Shown here: positions 43,758 through 52,808 of the stretch, piece by piece
Numbering within the stretch: position 1 is the stretch's first letter
How the letters are laid out: each line of letters begins with the position of its first letter
NCBI RefSeq assembly: GCF_024746815.1
Contig: NZ_CP080525.1
Location: forward strand, 6,070,501 to 6,134,500
Reading direction: 5' to 3'
Origin: Mesorhizobium sp. AR07
GTDB taxonomy: Bacteria > Pseudomonadota > Alphaproteobacteria > Rhizobiales > Rhizobiaceae
DNA: 64,000 nt
Notes under the pieces: generated by a model
What the model was told of the DNA's origin: nothing
Database searches by the model: none
What the model saw: the letters and a program-made list of their open reading frames with translations, nothing else
Made by a program: the position numbers and the translations under genes

Positions 43758-44855
43758 ATGCGCAATGCCTGTCTGGTCTTTGTCGGCAGCCTGAACCGTG
43801 AAGCGCCGTATTTTCAGGGCGCGCGCGGTGTCGGCCTCGGCGTCTACAGCTTCGACGAAGCGACGCTGGAAACGCGAAAACTGGCCGAGACCAACGACGT
43901 CGACAACCCGACTTTCCTGTCGGTGACGCCGGACGGCTCGCACGTCTATGCCAATTCGGAAGTCTTCACCTGGCGCGAGGGAACCGTCTCGGCCTATAGC
44001 TTCGATCGTGGCTCGGGCACGCTGAGCTATCTGAACAAGCAGCCTTCGCTGGGCAGCATCACCGCGCACAACACCATCACCCGCGACGGGACGAAGCTTC
44101 TGGTCGCCAACTACGGCATGGGCGAGGGCGGCCCCGATCGTGCCGTGGCGGTCTATGGCTTCGAGAAGGACGGGGCGCTGTCGGCGCCGCTGGCCAGCAT
44201 ATCGCACAAAGGCACAGGCCCGAATGCGGCACGGCAGGAACGCTCGCACGCCCACACCGTCACCGAAACCATTGCCGGCGGCACGGCTGTTGTCGCCGAC
44301 CTCGGCATCGACCGGCTGGTGTCCTACCGGATAGGGCGCGATGGCAGCCTGACCAAATCAGCCGAATCCGCTTTGCCGCCAGGTGCTGGCCCGCGCCATC
44401 TTGCCTTGCACCCGAACGGTCGCTTCGTCTTCGTCATGAACGAGCTGGACTCGACCATCGTGTCGATGGCGCTGGACGAAGCCAGCGGCAAGCTCTCGAT
44501 CATCGATGCCAGGCCGGCGGTGCCGGCACAGGCGCGCGACTGCAACCATTGCGCCGATATCCAGATCTCGCCGGATGGCCGGTTCGTCTACGGCTCCAAC
44601 CGTGGCCATGACAGCGTGGTCATCATGGCGGTCGACCAGCAGAGCGGCGCCCTGAGCCTGGTCGGCTACGTCCCTTGCGGGGGTGCTACGCCGCGCAATC
44701 TGGCGCTGACGCCGTCAGGCGGCCATCTGTTCTCGGCGAACCAGAACGCCGACCGCATCTCGATCCTTGCCCGCGACGCCGAAAGCGGCATGCTGACCGA
44801 CACCGGGCGGGCCATCGAGATCGGCACGCCGATGTGCGTCAAGATCGTGGCCTGA
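43758..44855 (+). CDS. Seven-bladed beta-propeller lactonase (YbhE/Pgl2 family)
   Basis: The 365-residue product shows repeated propeller blades with the family marks FLSVTPDGSHVYANSE, PRHLALHPNGRFVFVMNEL, DIQISPDGRFVYGSNRGHDS and PRNLALTPSGGHLFSANQNA. Relatives hydrolyse 6-phosphogluconolactone or cyclise and open muconolactones. No leader peptide is evident. ATG 43758 follows CAGGGAG. It stands alone on the plus strand facing the Tim44-like gene; a role in opening a sugar lactone from the neighbouring pathways is possible but unproven. Confidence 0.83.
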   Translation: MRNACLVFVGSLNREAPYFQGARGVGLGVYSFDEATLETRKLAETNDVDNPTFLSVTPDGSHVYANSEVFTWREGTVSAYSFDRGSGTLSYLNKQPSLGSITAHNTITRDGTKLLVANYGMGEGGPDRAVAVYGFEKDGALSAPLASISHKGTGPNAARQERSHAHTVTETIAGGTAVVADLGIDRLVSYRIGRDGSLTKSAESALPPGAGPRHLALHPNGRFVFVMNELDSTIVSMALDEASGKLSIIDARPAVPAQARDCNHCADIQISPDGRFVYGSNRGHDSVVIMAVDQQSGALSLVGYVPCGGATPRNLALTPSGGHLFSANQNADRISILARDAESGMLTDTGRAIEIGTPMCVKIVA

Positions 44856-44911
44856 CCGCCCGCAAGCAGCCATCACACCCGCACCGAAGCCTCGGACCAA
44901 AATGGCGGGGC

Positions 44912-45904
44912 TCAAGCCTGTTGTATTGCCGAGAGCTTCCAGCTTGAGCCATTCTCACGCGTGAATGTCCACAGCTCGGTCGTCTCTGTCGGATGATCAT
45001 CGTCGCCCTCGACGACCTTGCCGCTGGCTCGTTCGCGCGTCACGTCACGAGACTCGTAGCGCAATGCGGCCGTGGCGTAGTCGCGGTCATCCTCGCGCCA
45101 GCTTTCCGCGATGTCGGCCTGCAGCAAAGTGATGTCCGATACCTCGTTCCTGAGACCTTTCTGGGCATTGTCGGCCAGTTCCTCGGACAGATAGGACACC
45201 ATCTCTGGGGTCACCGCCCGGCGCAGAGCGGCATGGTCTTCGCGCCCGAATGCTTCCTGAACATCAGTCAACAGCTGCTGGAACGCGTCGAGGTCGGTCT
45301 GGGCCAGCGTGATCTCATCAGAACCGGTGGCCGGAGAGCCTCCGCCCGAACCGCCGCCAAAGCCGGGAATCGTGAAGGAGCGTGCGGTGTCCGTCTGCTG
45401 CTGTGCCGTTGCGCGGTTTTCAAACCTCGAAGTCTGGGCATTGCCGGCACCGGCGAGCGCAGGGACTGGACCACGCGCGGATTGCGACCGGAAAAAGCGA
45501 ATGGCCAGCATGATTGCGCCACCTATGAGCAGGGCCTGAAGCAAGAAACCGAACATGCCGGCCAGACCGCCGAAGCCTTGGCCCATGAGCAGGCCGATCA
45601 GGCCGCCGATCAGCAGGCCGCGCATTATTGTTCCACCCAAGCCGCTCATGAAGCCGGGCCTTTGCAGGCCGGCCTGCGGCTGCCGGGCCGCGGTGTTCAC
45701 ACCGGTGTTGGGTGTCATCGAACGCTCGACGGGAGCGGTCGGCGCGGGCGCGGTCCTGGTTGGCGGTGCCGATTGGAACGTGCGCGTGCCACGACTGCCG
45801 AAACTGCCGCCGCGACGGGCCTCGGCATGATCCATCGCGACCATGGAGAATGCAAGGAACAGTCCTGCAAAGAGGGCTGCAAATCGGCTTGTGCGGGAAA
45901 TCAT
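44912..45904 (-). CDS. Tim44-like domain membrane protein
   Basis: The 330-residue product has a signal-like first hydrophobic segment (FAALFAGLFLAFSMVAM), a basic Gly/Arg region, a Pro/Ala/Thr-rich linker, one or two transmembrane segments rich in Gly (GLLIGGLIGLLMGQGFGG, MFGFLLQALLIGGAIML), and a C-terminal Tim44-like domain (FQQLLTDVQEAFGREDHAAL, TELWTFTRENGSSWKLSAIQ). Bacterial homologues sit at the inner membrane, and their function is poorly defined. The gene is followed on the same strand by nothing related; the zinc-ribbon gene precedes it by 73 bp and may share its transcript. Confidence 0.85.
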   Translation of the reverse strand: MISRTSRFAALFAGLFLAFSMVAMDHAEARRGGSFGSRGTRTFQSAPPTRTAPAPTAPVERSMTPNTGVNTAARQPQAGLQRPGFMSGLGGTIMRGLLIGGLIGLLMGQGFGGLAGMFGFLLQALLIGGAIMLAIRFFRSQSARGPVPALAGAGNAQTSRFENRATAQQQTDTARSFTIPGFGGGSGGGSPATGSDEITLAQTDLDAFQQLLTDVQEAFGREDHAALRRAVTPEMVSYLSEELADNAQKGLRNEVSDITLLQADIAESWREDDRDYATAALRYESRDVTRERASGKVVEGDDDHPTETTELWTFTRENGSSWKLSAIQQA

Positions 45905-45977
45905 CGGGATGGACCTTTATCGATGTGGTTTCGGAGGTTTTCAGCAAACGCGGGCCCGGGTACCGGGCGTCATGCGG

Positions 45978-46277
45978 TCAGTCGAACAACTCTTCGAAGA
46001 ATGATTTCTTCCGCTTCGGATAGCGTTGGCCTTGTGAGCGGGAATGATCGTCATCGCGGCCCTGCCCATGTTGCGGCTGGGAGAATGCTGCCGTGTGTGG
46101 CTGCGGTGCGGGCGACGCATCCCTGCCGGAACGCTCGATTATCTTGTCGAGTTCCCCTCGATCAAGCCAGACGCCGCGGCACTGCGGACAGTAATCGATC
46201 TCGATACCCTGGCGTTCGCTCATCACGAGCGCCACGCGGCAGGAGGGGCAAACCAGACCAAGAAGGGAAGATGTCAT
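45978..46277 (-). CDS. Small zinc-ribbon protein (zf-TFIIB family)
   Basis: The 99-residue product has two paired cysteine sites in the arrangement CPSC...CPQCRGVWLDRGELDKI, the signature of bacterial zf-TFIIB-type zinc ribbons. A Gln/His/Asp-rich low-complexity middle follows, then the basic-acidic tail KRKKSFFEELFD. The function is unknown; relatives are widespread single-domain proteins. ATG 46277 follows a GGAG site. It lies just before the Tim44-like gene. Confidence 0.83.
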   Translation of the reverse strand: MTSSLLGLVCPSCRVALVMSERQGIEIDYCPQCRGVWLDRGELDKIIERSGRDASPAPQPHTAAFSQPQHGQGRDDDHSRSQGQRYPKRKKSFFEELFD

Positions 46278-46533
46278 GCGAGGCTCCGAACCAGAAAGGA
46301 ATGAGCCCGCTTGAACGAAAAGCATGGAAACGGGCCCGTTACAGCGGTCCGACATCACAATCGCCAAAAGCGACAGTCAGAGGGGCCCGGCCCGCACGGG
46401 ACAGTTAGGAATACGGAGCCGCGCCTTCAAGGGCGATATTGCCCGCGAGAATGATTTGTTCGCCATCGCAGGCCTGTCTGAAAATCGTAGCTCGCGGCCG
46501 AGGCCTGTGTATTCGGTCACAGTGCCGGCGCCC
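46278..46533. other. Intergenic stretch with no visible gene
   Basis: These 256 bp between the zinc-ribbon gene and the hydrolase remnant show no reading frame with credible composition, no tRNA fold and no convincing operator. It may contain the promoter of the zinc-ribbon and Tim44-like genes. Confidence 0.4.
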
Positions 46534-47052
46534 TCAGTTGAGGTCGCGCGGATACTCCTTGACCTCGGCGCGGTCGACGATCAGCTCATCTCCGTCATGC
46601 GCGGTGATGTGGGTCTCGATCCGCCAGACTTTTCGCAGCGCTCGCACCGTCGCCTTCACGCAAAGGCGCACTTGCCAGTCGTCGCGGCCATAGGACTTTT
46701 CCCATGTGCAGGTGCCGACCGCCGAGTTCGGATCGTCGGGGTGGATGGTAAACCGGTCGACATGCCTCGCCGAAACGACCATCCGCGTATGCGGATGCCG
46801 CACCGTGCCGCCGTCATTGACGACCTGATAGACGGTCTCGCCGGTGATCTGGTCCGTCGACACCGAGCGCTGGAAGCCGTCGCCCTTGACCAGGACCTCT
46901 TGCTCCATCGGCTTGGCGCTCTCTGGGCCGGGGAAGGCCGGCAATGTGTCGTCCAGCGGTTGAGGTTGGCGCACCGGCAGGATCAGCCGCTCCGAAGGAA
47001 CTTTTCGCATCGCCGAAAGCGGCGAGCTGCAATACGCGCCTGTGATTGGAAG
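46534..47052 (-). pseudogene. C-terminal remnant of a CocE/NonD-family hydrolase
   Basis: Only about 170 codons survive. They resemble the C-terminal galactose-binding-like end of X-Pro dipeptidyl-peptidase/CocE-type hydrolases (SERLILPVRQPQP, DQITGETVYQVVNDGG, TIHPDDPNSAVGTCTWEKSY, ending VKEYPRDLN). Intact members have more than 500 residues with a serine hydrolase domain in front, which is missing. Upstream the frame ends at a TAG at 47053-47055, after which the binding-protein gene of the next operon ends at 47102. The loss of most of the gene suggests a deletion at this border. The family call is moderate. Confidence 0.5.
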
Positions 47053-47101
47053 CTACGCGGCCCGGGCATCGCAAGGTGCCTGAGCCGCGCGGCTTTGTTC
47101 G

Positions 47102-48271
47102 CTACAGTTTGCAGTAAGGTGTTACCGGCGCGATGACGCCGAAATCCCTAGCGATCTCGTAGCCGATGCCGTCGGCCGCCGCCTTGCCGACATAGGAATG
47201 GCAGAGCGTGTGGTTGTTGGTGGCGTCGACGCGGATCTTGCCCTGCGGCGCGTCGAACTCGATGGTTGGCAGCGCCGCCAGCACATCATCGTCCTTCAGC
47301 GATCCGGCCTTCTCGGCGGCCAGTGCGTAGAGGTGCAGGCCGTTGTAGCCGGCTTCGCCGATGCCGTTGACCATCTTCTCCTGGCCGAACTTTTCGCGGA
47401 AGCTGGAGATGAACTTCTTGTTGACCGGGTTGTCGAGCGCCATCCAGTAGGGCTGGGGCGCGTAGGTGCCGGCCGCCACGCCGGCTGGCAGTGCGTCCTT
47501 GTTGAAGACCTCGTCGAGCGGCGCGATCAGCGGCTGCTTGATGTCGAAGCTGCGATACTGCTTGAGCTGGGTGACGGCGTCGTTGCCAACCACCATCGAC
47601 CAGACGACATCGGGCTTCAGCGACTTGATCTTCTGGAACGCCGGGCCGAAATCGTTGGTGCCGAACGGGTAGTAATCGGCGCCGATGATCTTGCCGCCGG
47701 CCTTTTCATAGGCGGCCGTGATCGCCTCGGTCATCTTCTGCGGCCAGGCATAGTCGGAGGCCATGATGTAGATCGTCTTGCCGAGGTTTTCGGCCACCCA
47801 AGGCATCATCGGGTCGACCTGCTGCATCGGGATCGGGCCGGTGGCGACGAAGTAGCGGTTGCATTCGCCGCCCTCGAAATTGGTCGGGTAGAAGAACAGC
47901 TTCTTGGCCTTCGAGGTCACCGACAATGTCGCACTGCGCTCCGGCGAAATGATCGTGCCCATGATCACGTCGACCTTGTCTTCGTTGATGAGCTTGCGGG
48001 CCTTATCGATCGCGCCCTTGGTCGTGGTCTGGTTGTCCTCGATGAACAATTCGACCTGGCGGCCGCCAATGCCGTTGGCGGCATTGAGTTCGGCGGCGGC
48101 GAGCTTGTAGCAATTGAGCAGCGTCTCGCCGAGGATCGCCTGCAGCCCGGTGATCGGGATCGACAGGCCGACCTTGACCGTATCGGCGGCGCGCAGGATT
48201 GACGGCGCGCCGACCATAGCGAAAGCGGCCGCGGCGCCGCCGGATTTCAAAACAGTTCTTCTGCTTATCAT
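47102..48271 (-). CDS. Amide/urea-type ABC substrate-binding protein (AmiC/UrtA-like)
   Basis: The 389-residue product has a twin-arginine-like leader (MISRRTVLKSGGAAAAFAMV, cleavage near ILRAAD) and then a type-1 branched-chain/amide receptor (KVGLSIPITGLQAILGETLL, MGTIISPERSATLSVTSKAK, FFYPTNFEGGECNRYFVATG). The YPTNxEGGE segment is characteristic of the urea/short-chain amide receptors. It delivers an amide-like compound to the LivHMGF-type proteins encoded upstream on the same strand. With the neighbouring acetylpolyamine-amidohydrolase-like enzyme, an acetylated amine is an attractive cargo. Confidence 0.87.
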   Translation of the reverse strand: MISRRTVLKSGGAAAAFAMVGAPSILRAADTVKVGLSIPITGLQAILGETLLNCYKLAAAELNAANGIGGRQVELFIEDNQTTTKGAIDKARKLINEDKVDVIMGTIISPERSATLSVTSKAKKLFFYPTNFEGGECNRYFVATGPIPMQQVDPMMPWVAENLGKTIYIMASDYAWPQKMTEAITAAYEKAGGKIIGADYYPFGTNDFGPAFQKIKSLKPDVVWSMVVGNDAVTQLKQYRSFDIKQPLIAPLDEVFNKDALPAGVAAGTYAPQPYWMALDNPVNKKFISSFREKFGQEKMVNGIGEAGYNGLHLYALAAEKAGSLKDDDVLAALPTIEFDAPQGKIRVDATNNHTLCHSYVGKAAADGIGYEIARDFGVIAPVTPYCKL

Positions 48272-48305
48272 TGTTGTGTTCCCTTCCAGTTCAGGCGCGC
48301 CCCAT

Positions 48306-48371
48306 GCACGCCTTACAAAGCCAACAAATCCCAGGCGCGCTTCAGGCGCGCCTTATAAAGCCAACAAATCC
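48306..48371. repeat. 40-bp tandem duplication of the livF 3' end
   Basis: A 26-base segment, CGCCTTATAAAGCCAACAAA with its flanks, occurs at 48346-48371, where it encodes the last residues and stop of the ATPase gene. It occurs again at 48306-48331 with two substitutions. The copies are 40 bases apart, with GGCGCGCC-rich sequence between them. The stop codon itself is duplicated (TAA in both). It resembles the stop-spanning repeat at 39413-39476. Confidence 0.75.
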
Positions 48372-49054
48372 TTGAGCAGGGTCTCGTCGGCGAACGCCTC
48401 CGGCGTGCCTTCATGCACGATCCTGCCCTTCTCCATCACCAGGCAGCGGTCCGCCGCCTTGAGAACGAGATCGAGATTCTGCTCGACAAGAACGATCGCG
48501 ATGCCGCGCTCGCGCGCGATGCGTGGCACCAGCTCGGCGATCGACTGCACGATGTTCGGCTGGATGCCTTCCGAGGGTTCGTCGAGCAGCAGCACCGATG
48601 GCAGGCCGCACAGCGCGCGGCCGATCGCCAGCATCTGTTGCTGGCCGCCGGAGAGCGTGCCGGCGACCTGCGTTTCGCGTTCGCGCAGGATCGGGAAATA
48701 GCCGAAGATGTCAGCCGGAATACCACCGTCGCCACGCCCCTTAGCGGCGCGGGTGCCGACCTCCAGGTTCTGCCGCACGGTCAGCTGGTTGAAGATGCCG
48801 CGCCCCTGCGGCACATGGGCGATGCCGGCCCGCGCCCGGCGGAAGGCCGCAGCATTGGTGAGGTCCCGGTCGCCGAGAACCACGGCGCCGCCGCTCGCCC
48901 GTAGCGCGCCAGCGATGACGCGCAGCAGGGTCGTCTTGCCGGCGCCGTTGCGGCCGAGCAGGCCGACGACTTCGCCCGGCGCGACGCTGAGGTCGATGCC
49001 ATTCAGCACCGGGAGCAGGCCGAAGCCGGCCGAGACCGCCATTGTCCGCAGCAC
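48353..49054 (-). CDS. Branched-chain/amide ABC transporter ATPase (LivF/UrtE type)
   Basis: The 233-residue product has Walker A GRNGAGKTTLLR, signature LSGGQQQMLAIGRALCG, Walker B VLLLDEPSEGIQP and H-loop IVLVEQNLDLVLKAADRC, all typical of LivF. It is the partner of the LivG-type ATPase whose gene ends three bases before its start. Its 3' end is duplicated behind the stop. Confidence 0.92.
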   Translation of the reverse strand: MLRTMAVSAGFGLLPVLNGIDLSVAPGEVVGLLGRNGAGKTTLLRVIAGALRASGGAVVLGDRDLTNAAAFRRARAGIAHVPQGRGIFNQLTVRQNLEVGTRAAKGRGDGGIPADIFGYFPILRERETQVAGTLSGGQQQMLAIGRALCGLPSVLLLDEPSEGIQPNIVQSIAELVPRIARERGIAIVLVEQNLDLVLKAADRCLVMEKGRIVHEGTPEAFADETLLKDLLAL

Positions 49055-49056
49055 GG

Positions 49057-49761
49057 TCAGCGCCTCCCCAGATAGACGTCGCGGACCATTTCGTCGGTCT
49101 CGATGTCATGGAAGGGACCGCTGCGCAGCCGGCGCCCCTGATGCAGCACAAGTGTCTCGCAGTTCAGCGCCCGCACGAAGCGGATGTCATGCTCGACCGC
49201 GACGATCGAGAACTCGCCCCTGAGCCGCAGCAGCATCTCGGCCGTCGCCAGCGTCTCCTGCGGCGTCATGCCAGCGGTCGGTTCGTCGAGCAGCAGCAGC
49301 CGCGGCTCGATCGCCAGCGCCATGCCGATCTCCAGCCATTGCTTCTGGCCATGCGCGAGTTCGCCGGCCAGTGTCGAGGCGCGATTGCCGAGCGCGACCA
49401 GTTCCAGCAATTCAGCAACCGGCCGGACCGGTGAGGGCACGCCCCACCGCGCCACCTTCAGATTGTCTTCCACCGACAGGCTGGGAAAGACCGACGGGAT
49501 CTGGAATTTGCGGGCGATGCCCAGCCGCGCGATGCGGTGCAGCGGCAGGCCGGCAATGTCGTGGCCGAGGAAACGCACGCTGCCGCTGGTCGGACGAAGC
49601 GTGCCGGTCAGCACATTGAGGAAGGTGCTCTTGCCGGCCCCGTTCGGCCCGATGATGCAGCAGAGCTCTCTGTCGCGCACGGTGAGGTTCAACGCTTCCA
49701 GCGCCTGCAGACCGCCAAAGCGGATGCCGACGTTCTCGGCCTGGAGCAGGACGTCGCTCAT
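49057..49761 (-). CDS. Branched-chain/amide ABC transporter ATPase (LivG/UrtD type)
   Basis: The 234-residue product has Walker A GPNGAGKSTFLN, a signature in AHGQKQWLEIGMALA, Walker B LLLLDEPTAGMTPQE and H-loop VAVEHDIRFVRAL. The HGQKQWLEI signature is the version found in urea (UrtD) transporters. ATG 49761 overlaps the end of the LivM-type gene by four bases. A longer frame upstream is the antisense of livM and is rejected. Confidence 0.92.
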   Translation of the reverse strand: MSDVLLQAENVGIRFGGLQALEALNLTVRDRELCCIIGPNGAGKSTFLNVLTGTLRPTSGSVRFLGHDIAGLPLHRIARLGIARKFQIPSVFPSLSVEDNLKVARWGVPSPVRPVAELLELVALGNRASTLAGELAHGQKQWLEIGMALAIEPRLLLLDEPTAGMTPQETLATAEMLLRLRGEFSIVAVEHDIRFVRALNCETLVLHQGRRLRSGPFHDIETDEMVRDVYLGRR

Positions 49762-50744
49762 TGCACGCGCCTCCGGCCGGTGAACAGGCTCTTCAGCCGC
49801 GCGTAGATCGACAGGATGCCGTCCGGCAGGACGAAGACAATGACCACGAAGACGCAACCGAGCAGCAGCGGCCACAGGCTCGGATTGAAGCTGCTGATCG
49901 TCTGCTGCGCGCGTTGGATGAAGATGGCGCCGAGCACCGGACCAAGCAGCGTGCCGCGCCCGCCGACCGCTACCCAGACGATGACCTCCGTCGACAAAAG
50001 CAGCCCGGACAGGTCGGGCGCCACCAGCCCGGCCATGCAGACATAGAGGGCGCCGGCAAGCCCGGCGATGGCAGCGGACAGGGTGAAGGTGACGAGCAGC
50101 CGCAGCGGCGCGTTGTGGCCAAGTGCGGCCGCTCGGACCTCATTGTCCTGGATGGCGGTCAGCACCGTGCCCCAGCGGCCACGGCTGATCGACCACAGCG
50201 CCAGCACGGCCACCGCGACGATGGCCGAGACGAAGATATAGGAGGGCAGGTCCTGGCTGAGATCGACATGCAGCCCGCCGACATCGAACGCGATCGGCGG
50301 GATGCCGATCAGGCCGCTGTCGCCGCCGGTGACCGAACTCCAGGAAACGGCTGCCTGCTGGCAGATGACACCCATGGCCAGCGTGACAATGGTGAAATAG
50401 CTGCCACGGATGCCGCCGAAGAACAGGAAATAGCCGATGATGGTGGCGACGAAGGCCGCCCCGGCGACCGCGCCGGCCAGGCCGAGCAGGCTGGCGAAGG
50501 GGATGGCGTCGTTGAGCGTGACCAGCGCCATGATGTAGCCGCCGATGCCGAAGAAGGCGGCGTGGCCGAAACACAGTATCCCGGTGCGGCCCCAGAAGAA
50601 GTCGAGGCTCGCCGCGAAGAGGCCGAAGATCAGCGCGTCGCGGATCACCGTCAGCTGATAGCCGTCGGCAATGAGCGGATAGAGAATGGCGAGCACCACG
50701 CAGACAGCGAAGATCAGCAGCCAGTTGCGGTCCCGGGCGATCAT
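49758..50744 (-). CDS. Branched-chain/amide ABC transporter permease (LivM/UrtC type)
   Basis: The 328-residue product has eight or more hydrophobic segments. It shows the LivM pattern LDFFWGRTGILCFGHAAFFG, YFTIVTLAMGVI and VAVGGRGTLLGPVLGAIFI. It forms the membrane channel with the LivH-type permease; its start overlaps that gene's end (ATGA type). Confidence 0.92.
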   Translation of the reverse strand: MIARDRNWLLIFAVCVVLAILYPLIADGYQLTVIRDALIFGLFAASLDFFWGRTGILCFGHAAFFGIGGYIMALVTLNDAIPFASLLGLAGAVAGAAFVATIIGYFLFFGGIRGSYFTIVTLAMGVICQQAAVSWSSVTGGDSGLIGIPPIAFDVGGLHVDLSQDLPSYIFVSAIVAVAVLALWSISRGRWGTVLTAIQDNEVRAAALGHNAPLRLLVTFTLSAAIAGLAGALYVCMAGLVAPDLSGLLLSTEVIVWVAVGGRGTLLGPVLGAIFIQRAQQTISSFNPSLWPLLLGCVFVVIVFVLPDGILSIYARLKSLFTGRRRVQ

Positions 50745-51598
50745 CGCGACGCTCCGTTGAACAGGCCGTTGGGCCGCAGCCGGACGGCGACAATGGCCGC
50801 CAAGAGCACGATCGCTTGCGCCAGCGACGGCGATATCTGGTAGTTCAGGACACTGGTCAGGCCGCCGACGAAAACGCTGCCGGCGACGAGGCCGCCGATC
50901 GAGCCGACGCCGCCGACGATGACGACGAAGAAGGCGTTGGCGAGATAGTTCACCCCCATCTGCGGCAGCACGATCGCCAGCGGCGCGACCAGCCCGCCGG
51001 CAAGCCCCGCGATGGCGGCGCCGAAAGTGAAGGCGATGGCGTAGGTGCGCCGCGTGTTGATGCCGACGCCTTCGGCCATTTCGCGGTTCTGGATGACGGT
51101 GCGGATGTCGAGGCCGAACGACGTCCGGCTGATCAGCAGGACGACGCCGAGCAGGGTCAGCATGGCAATAGTGATCAGGATCAGCCGGTAAGCCGGATAG
51201 ACGGTGAAGAAGAGGTCGAGCGTGCCCTCGATCGGCGGCGTCACCGGCTTGGCGCCGAGACCGAAGGTCAGTTCCAGCCCTTGCTGCAGGATCAGGCTGA
51301 CGCCCCAGGTGGCGAGCACGGTCGAGACCGGCCGCGAATAGAGATGGCGGATGATGGCGAATTCGAGGATGCAGCCGACCACCGCGCCGGCGATGGGCGC
51401 GGCGGCCAGCCCCAGCCAGAAGGAGCCGCCGATGCTCTGGACGAAGTAGACCGCGAAGGCGCCGACGGTGACGAACTCGCCATGCGCGAGATTGGTCACG
51501 TTCATCAGGCCGAAGCTGATCGCCAGCCCGAGCCCGACCAGCATCAGGATGCTGACCAGCGTCAGTGCATTGAGAAGCGTGGTGATCAGAAAATCCAT
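50741..51598 (-). CDS. Branched-chain/amide ABC transporter permease (LivH/UrtB type)
   Basis: The 285-residue product starts at ATG 51598 (MDFLITTLLNALTLVSILML) and shows LivH features: GLGLAISFGLMNVTNLAHGE near the N-terminus and VVIVGGVGSIGGLVAGSVFV near the C-terminus. It lies five bases after the amidohydrolase gene on the same strand, so enzyme and importer are one operon. The upstream in-frame extension lacks hydrophobic character. Confidence 0.92.
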   Translation of the reverse strand: MDFLITTLLNALTLVSILMLVGLGLAISFGLMNVTNLAHGEFVTVGAFAVYFVQSIGGSFWLGLAAAPIAGAVVGCILEFAIIRHLYSRPVSTVLATWGVSLILQQGLELTFGLGAKPVTPPIEGTLDLFFTVYPAYRLILITIAMLTLLGVVLLISRTSFGLDIRTVIQNREMAEGVGINTRRTYAIAFTFGAAIAGLAGGLVAPLAIVLPQMGVNYLANAFFVVIVGGVGSIGGLVAGSVFVGGLTSVLNYQISPSLAQAIVLLAAIVAVRLRPNGLFNGASR

Positions 51599-51602
51599 CG
51601 CG

Positions 51603-52724
51603 TCAGGCCGCGCTGGCGAGGCGTTGGCGCAGGCCGGCGAGCAGGCCTTCGGCGGCATCGATCACATCAGTCTGATGCGGCTGCAGGTCCTGCCCGGCCC
51701 AGTCGTCGATATGGTCTGACAGCGGATCGACCACTTCGGTGCGATGATTGGCCAGCGTCTCGATGACGGCATGGCCGCAGAACGGCACATAGCCCTCGGA
51801 GTAGCCGCCCTCATGGCTCATGATCAGGCGACCGTTCGATGTCTCGGCGGCCAGCGCCACCATCCGCGCGGCGAGGCGGCGGAAGCATTCGCTGTTGAGC
51901 ATCATGCGGCCAAGCGGATCGAAGCCAGATGCATCGAAACCGGAAGCAACGATGACGAGGTCCGGCTTGAAGGCCCGCAGGGCAGGGGCGATGACGCGGT
52001 CGAAGGCCGATTCGTAGGCACCCGTGCCACTGCCTGCCGGCAGCGGGATGTTGATGTTGTAACTCTCGCCGGCCCCTTTGCCATTGTCGGCCAGCGCACC
52101 GCGCCCTGTCGGATAAAGATTGTCCTGGTGCACGGAAATGGTCAGCACCGAGGGGTCGGAATAAAACACCGTCTCGGTGCCGTTGCCGTGATGCACGTCC
52201 CAGTCGACCACGGCGGCACGGCCGAGCAGGCCTTCATGCTGCAGCCGGCGCACGGACACGCCGATGTTGGAGAACAGGCAGTTGCCCATTGCCTGGTCGG
52301 GCTCGGCATGGTGCCCCGGCGGCCGCGCCAGCGCATAGGCGTTGTCGACCCGTCCGGTCAGCACGGCGCGCATGGCGGCATAGGTGGTGCCGGCCGATAG
52401 CAGCGCGATGTCGAAACTGTTGAGGCCGATCGGCGCCTGCGGGCCGGCGAAGCCGGAACCGCGCTCGCTGAGCATTCTGATGTCGTCGACATGGCGTTGC
52501 GTATGCACGCGTAGCAGATCCTCGACCGAGACCGGCTCGGGAATGATCGGCACCAGATGGCGTGACAGGCCGCTGACCTGAATGAGATTGTTCAGCCTGC
52601 GCTTCGAGCCGGGTGATTCCAGATGCCGGCCAGGTTCCACAAAGCGGCCGGGAGGCATCATGTCGGCGCTGGAGCCGGTGTCATGCCACATCAGCTGTTC
52701 GTGAAAAACGTAACCTGTCGCCAT
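51603..52724 (-). CDS. Acetylpolyamine amidohydrolase/class II histone-deacetylase family enzyme
   Basis: The 373-residue product has the deacetylase motifs: active-site histidine pair ARPPGHHAEPDQAMG, zinc ligands in DWDVHHGNGTET, the SGFDASGFDPLGRM Asp site, and the glycine-rich loop SHEGGYSEGYVPFCGHAV. Bacterial relatives remove acetyl groups from polyamines, acetoin-related proteins or other amides. Its place as first gene of the amide importer operon suggests that it deacetylates the imported compound. Protein deacetylation remains possible. Confidence 0.88.
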   Translation of the reverse strand: MATGYVFHEQLMWHDTGSSADMMPPGRFVEPGRHLESPGSKRRLNNLIQVSGLSRHLVPIIPEPVSVEDLLRVHTQRHVDDIRMLSERGSGFAGPQAPIGLNSFDIALLSAGTTYAAMRAVLTGRVDNAYALARPPGHHAEPDQAMGNCLFSNIGVSVRRLQHEGLLGRAAVVDWDVHHGNGTETVFYSDPSVLTISVHQDNLYPTGRGALADNGKGAGESYNINIPLPAGSGTGAYESAFDRVIAPALRAFKPDLVIVASGFDASGFDPLGRMMLNSECFRRLAARMVALAAETSNGRLIMSHEGGYSEGYVPFCGHAVIETLANHRTEVVDPLSDHIDDWAGQDLQPHQTDVIDAAEGLLAGLRQRLASAA

Positions 52725-52808
52725 CCGCAGCGTCCTCTCCGAAGCCAGATGACGCTAGCAGGCTAACGATGACGCGGCCCGACCCGAAAGAGGGGTTGTG
52801 CCTGTTAT

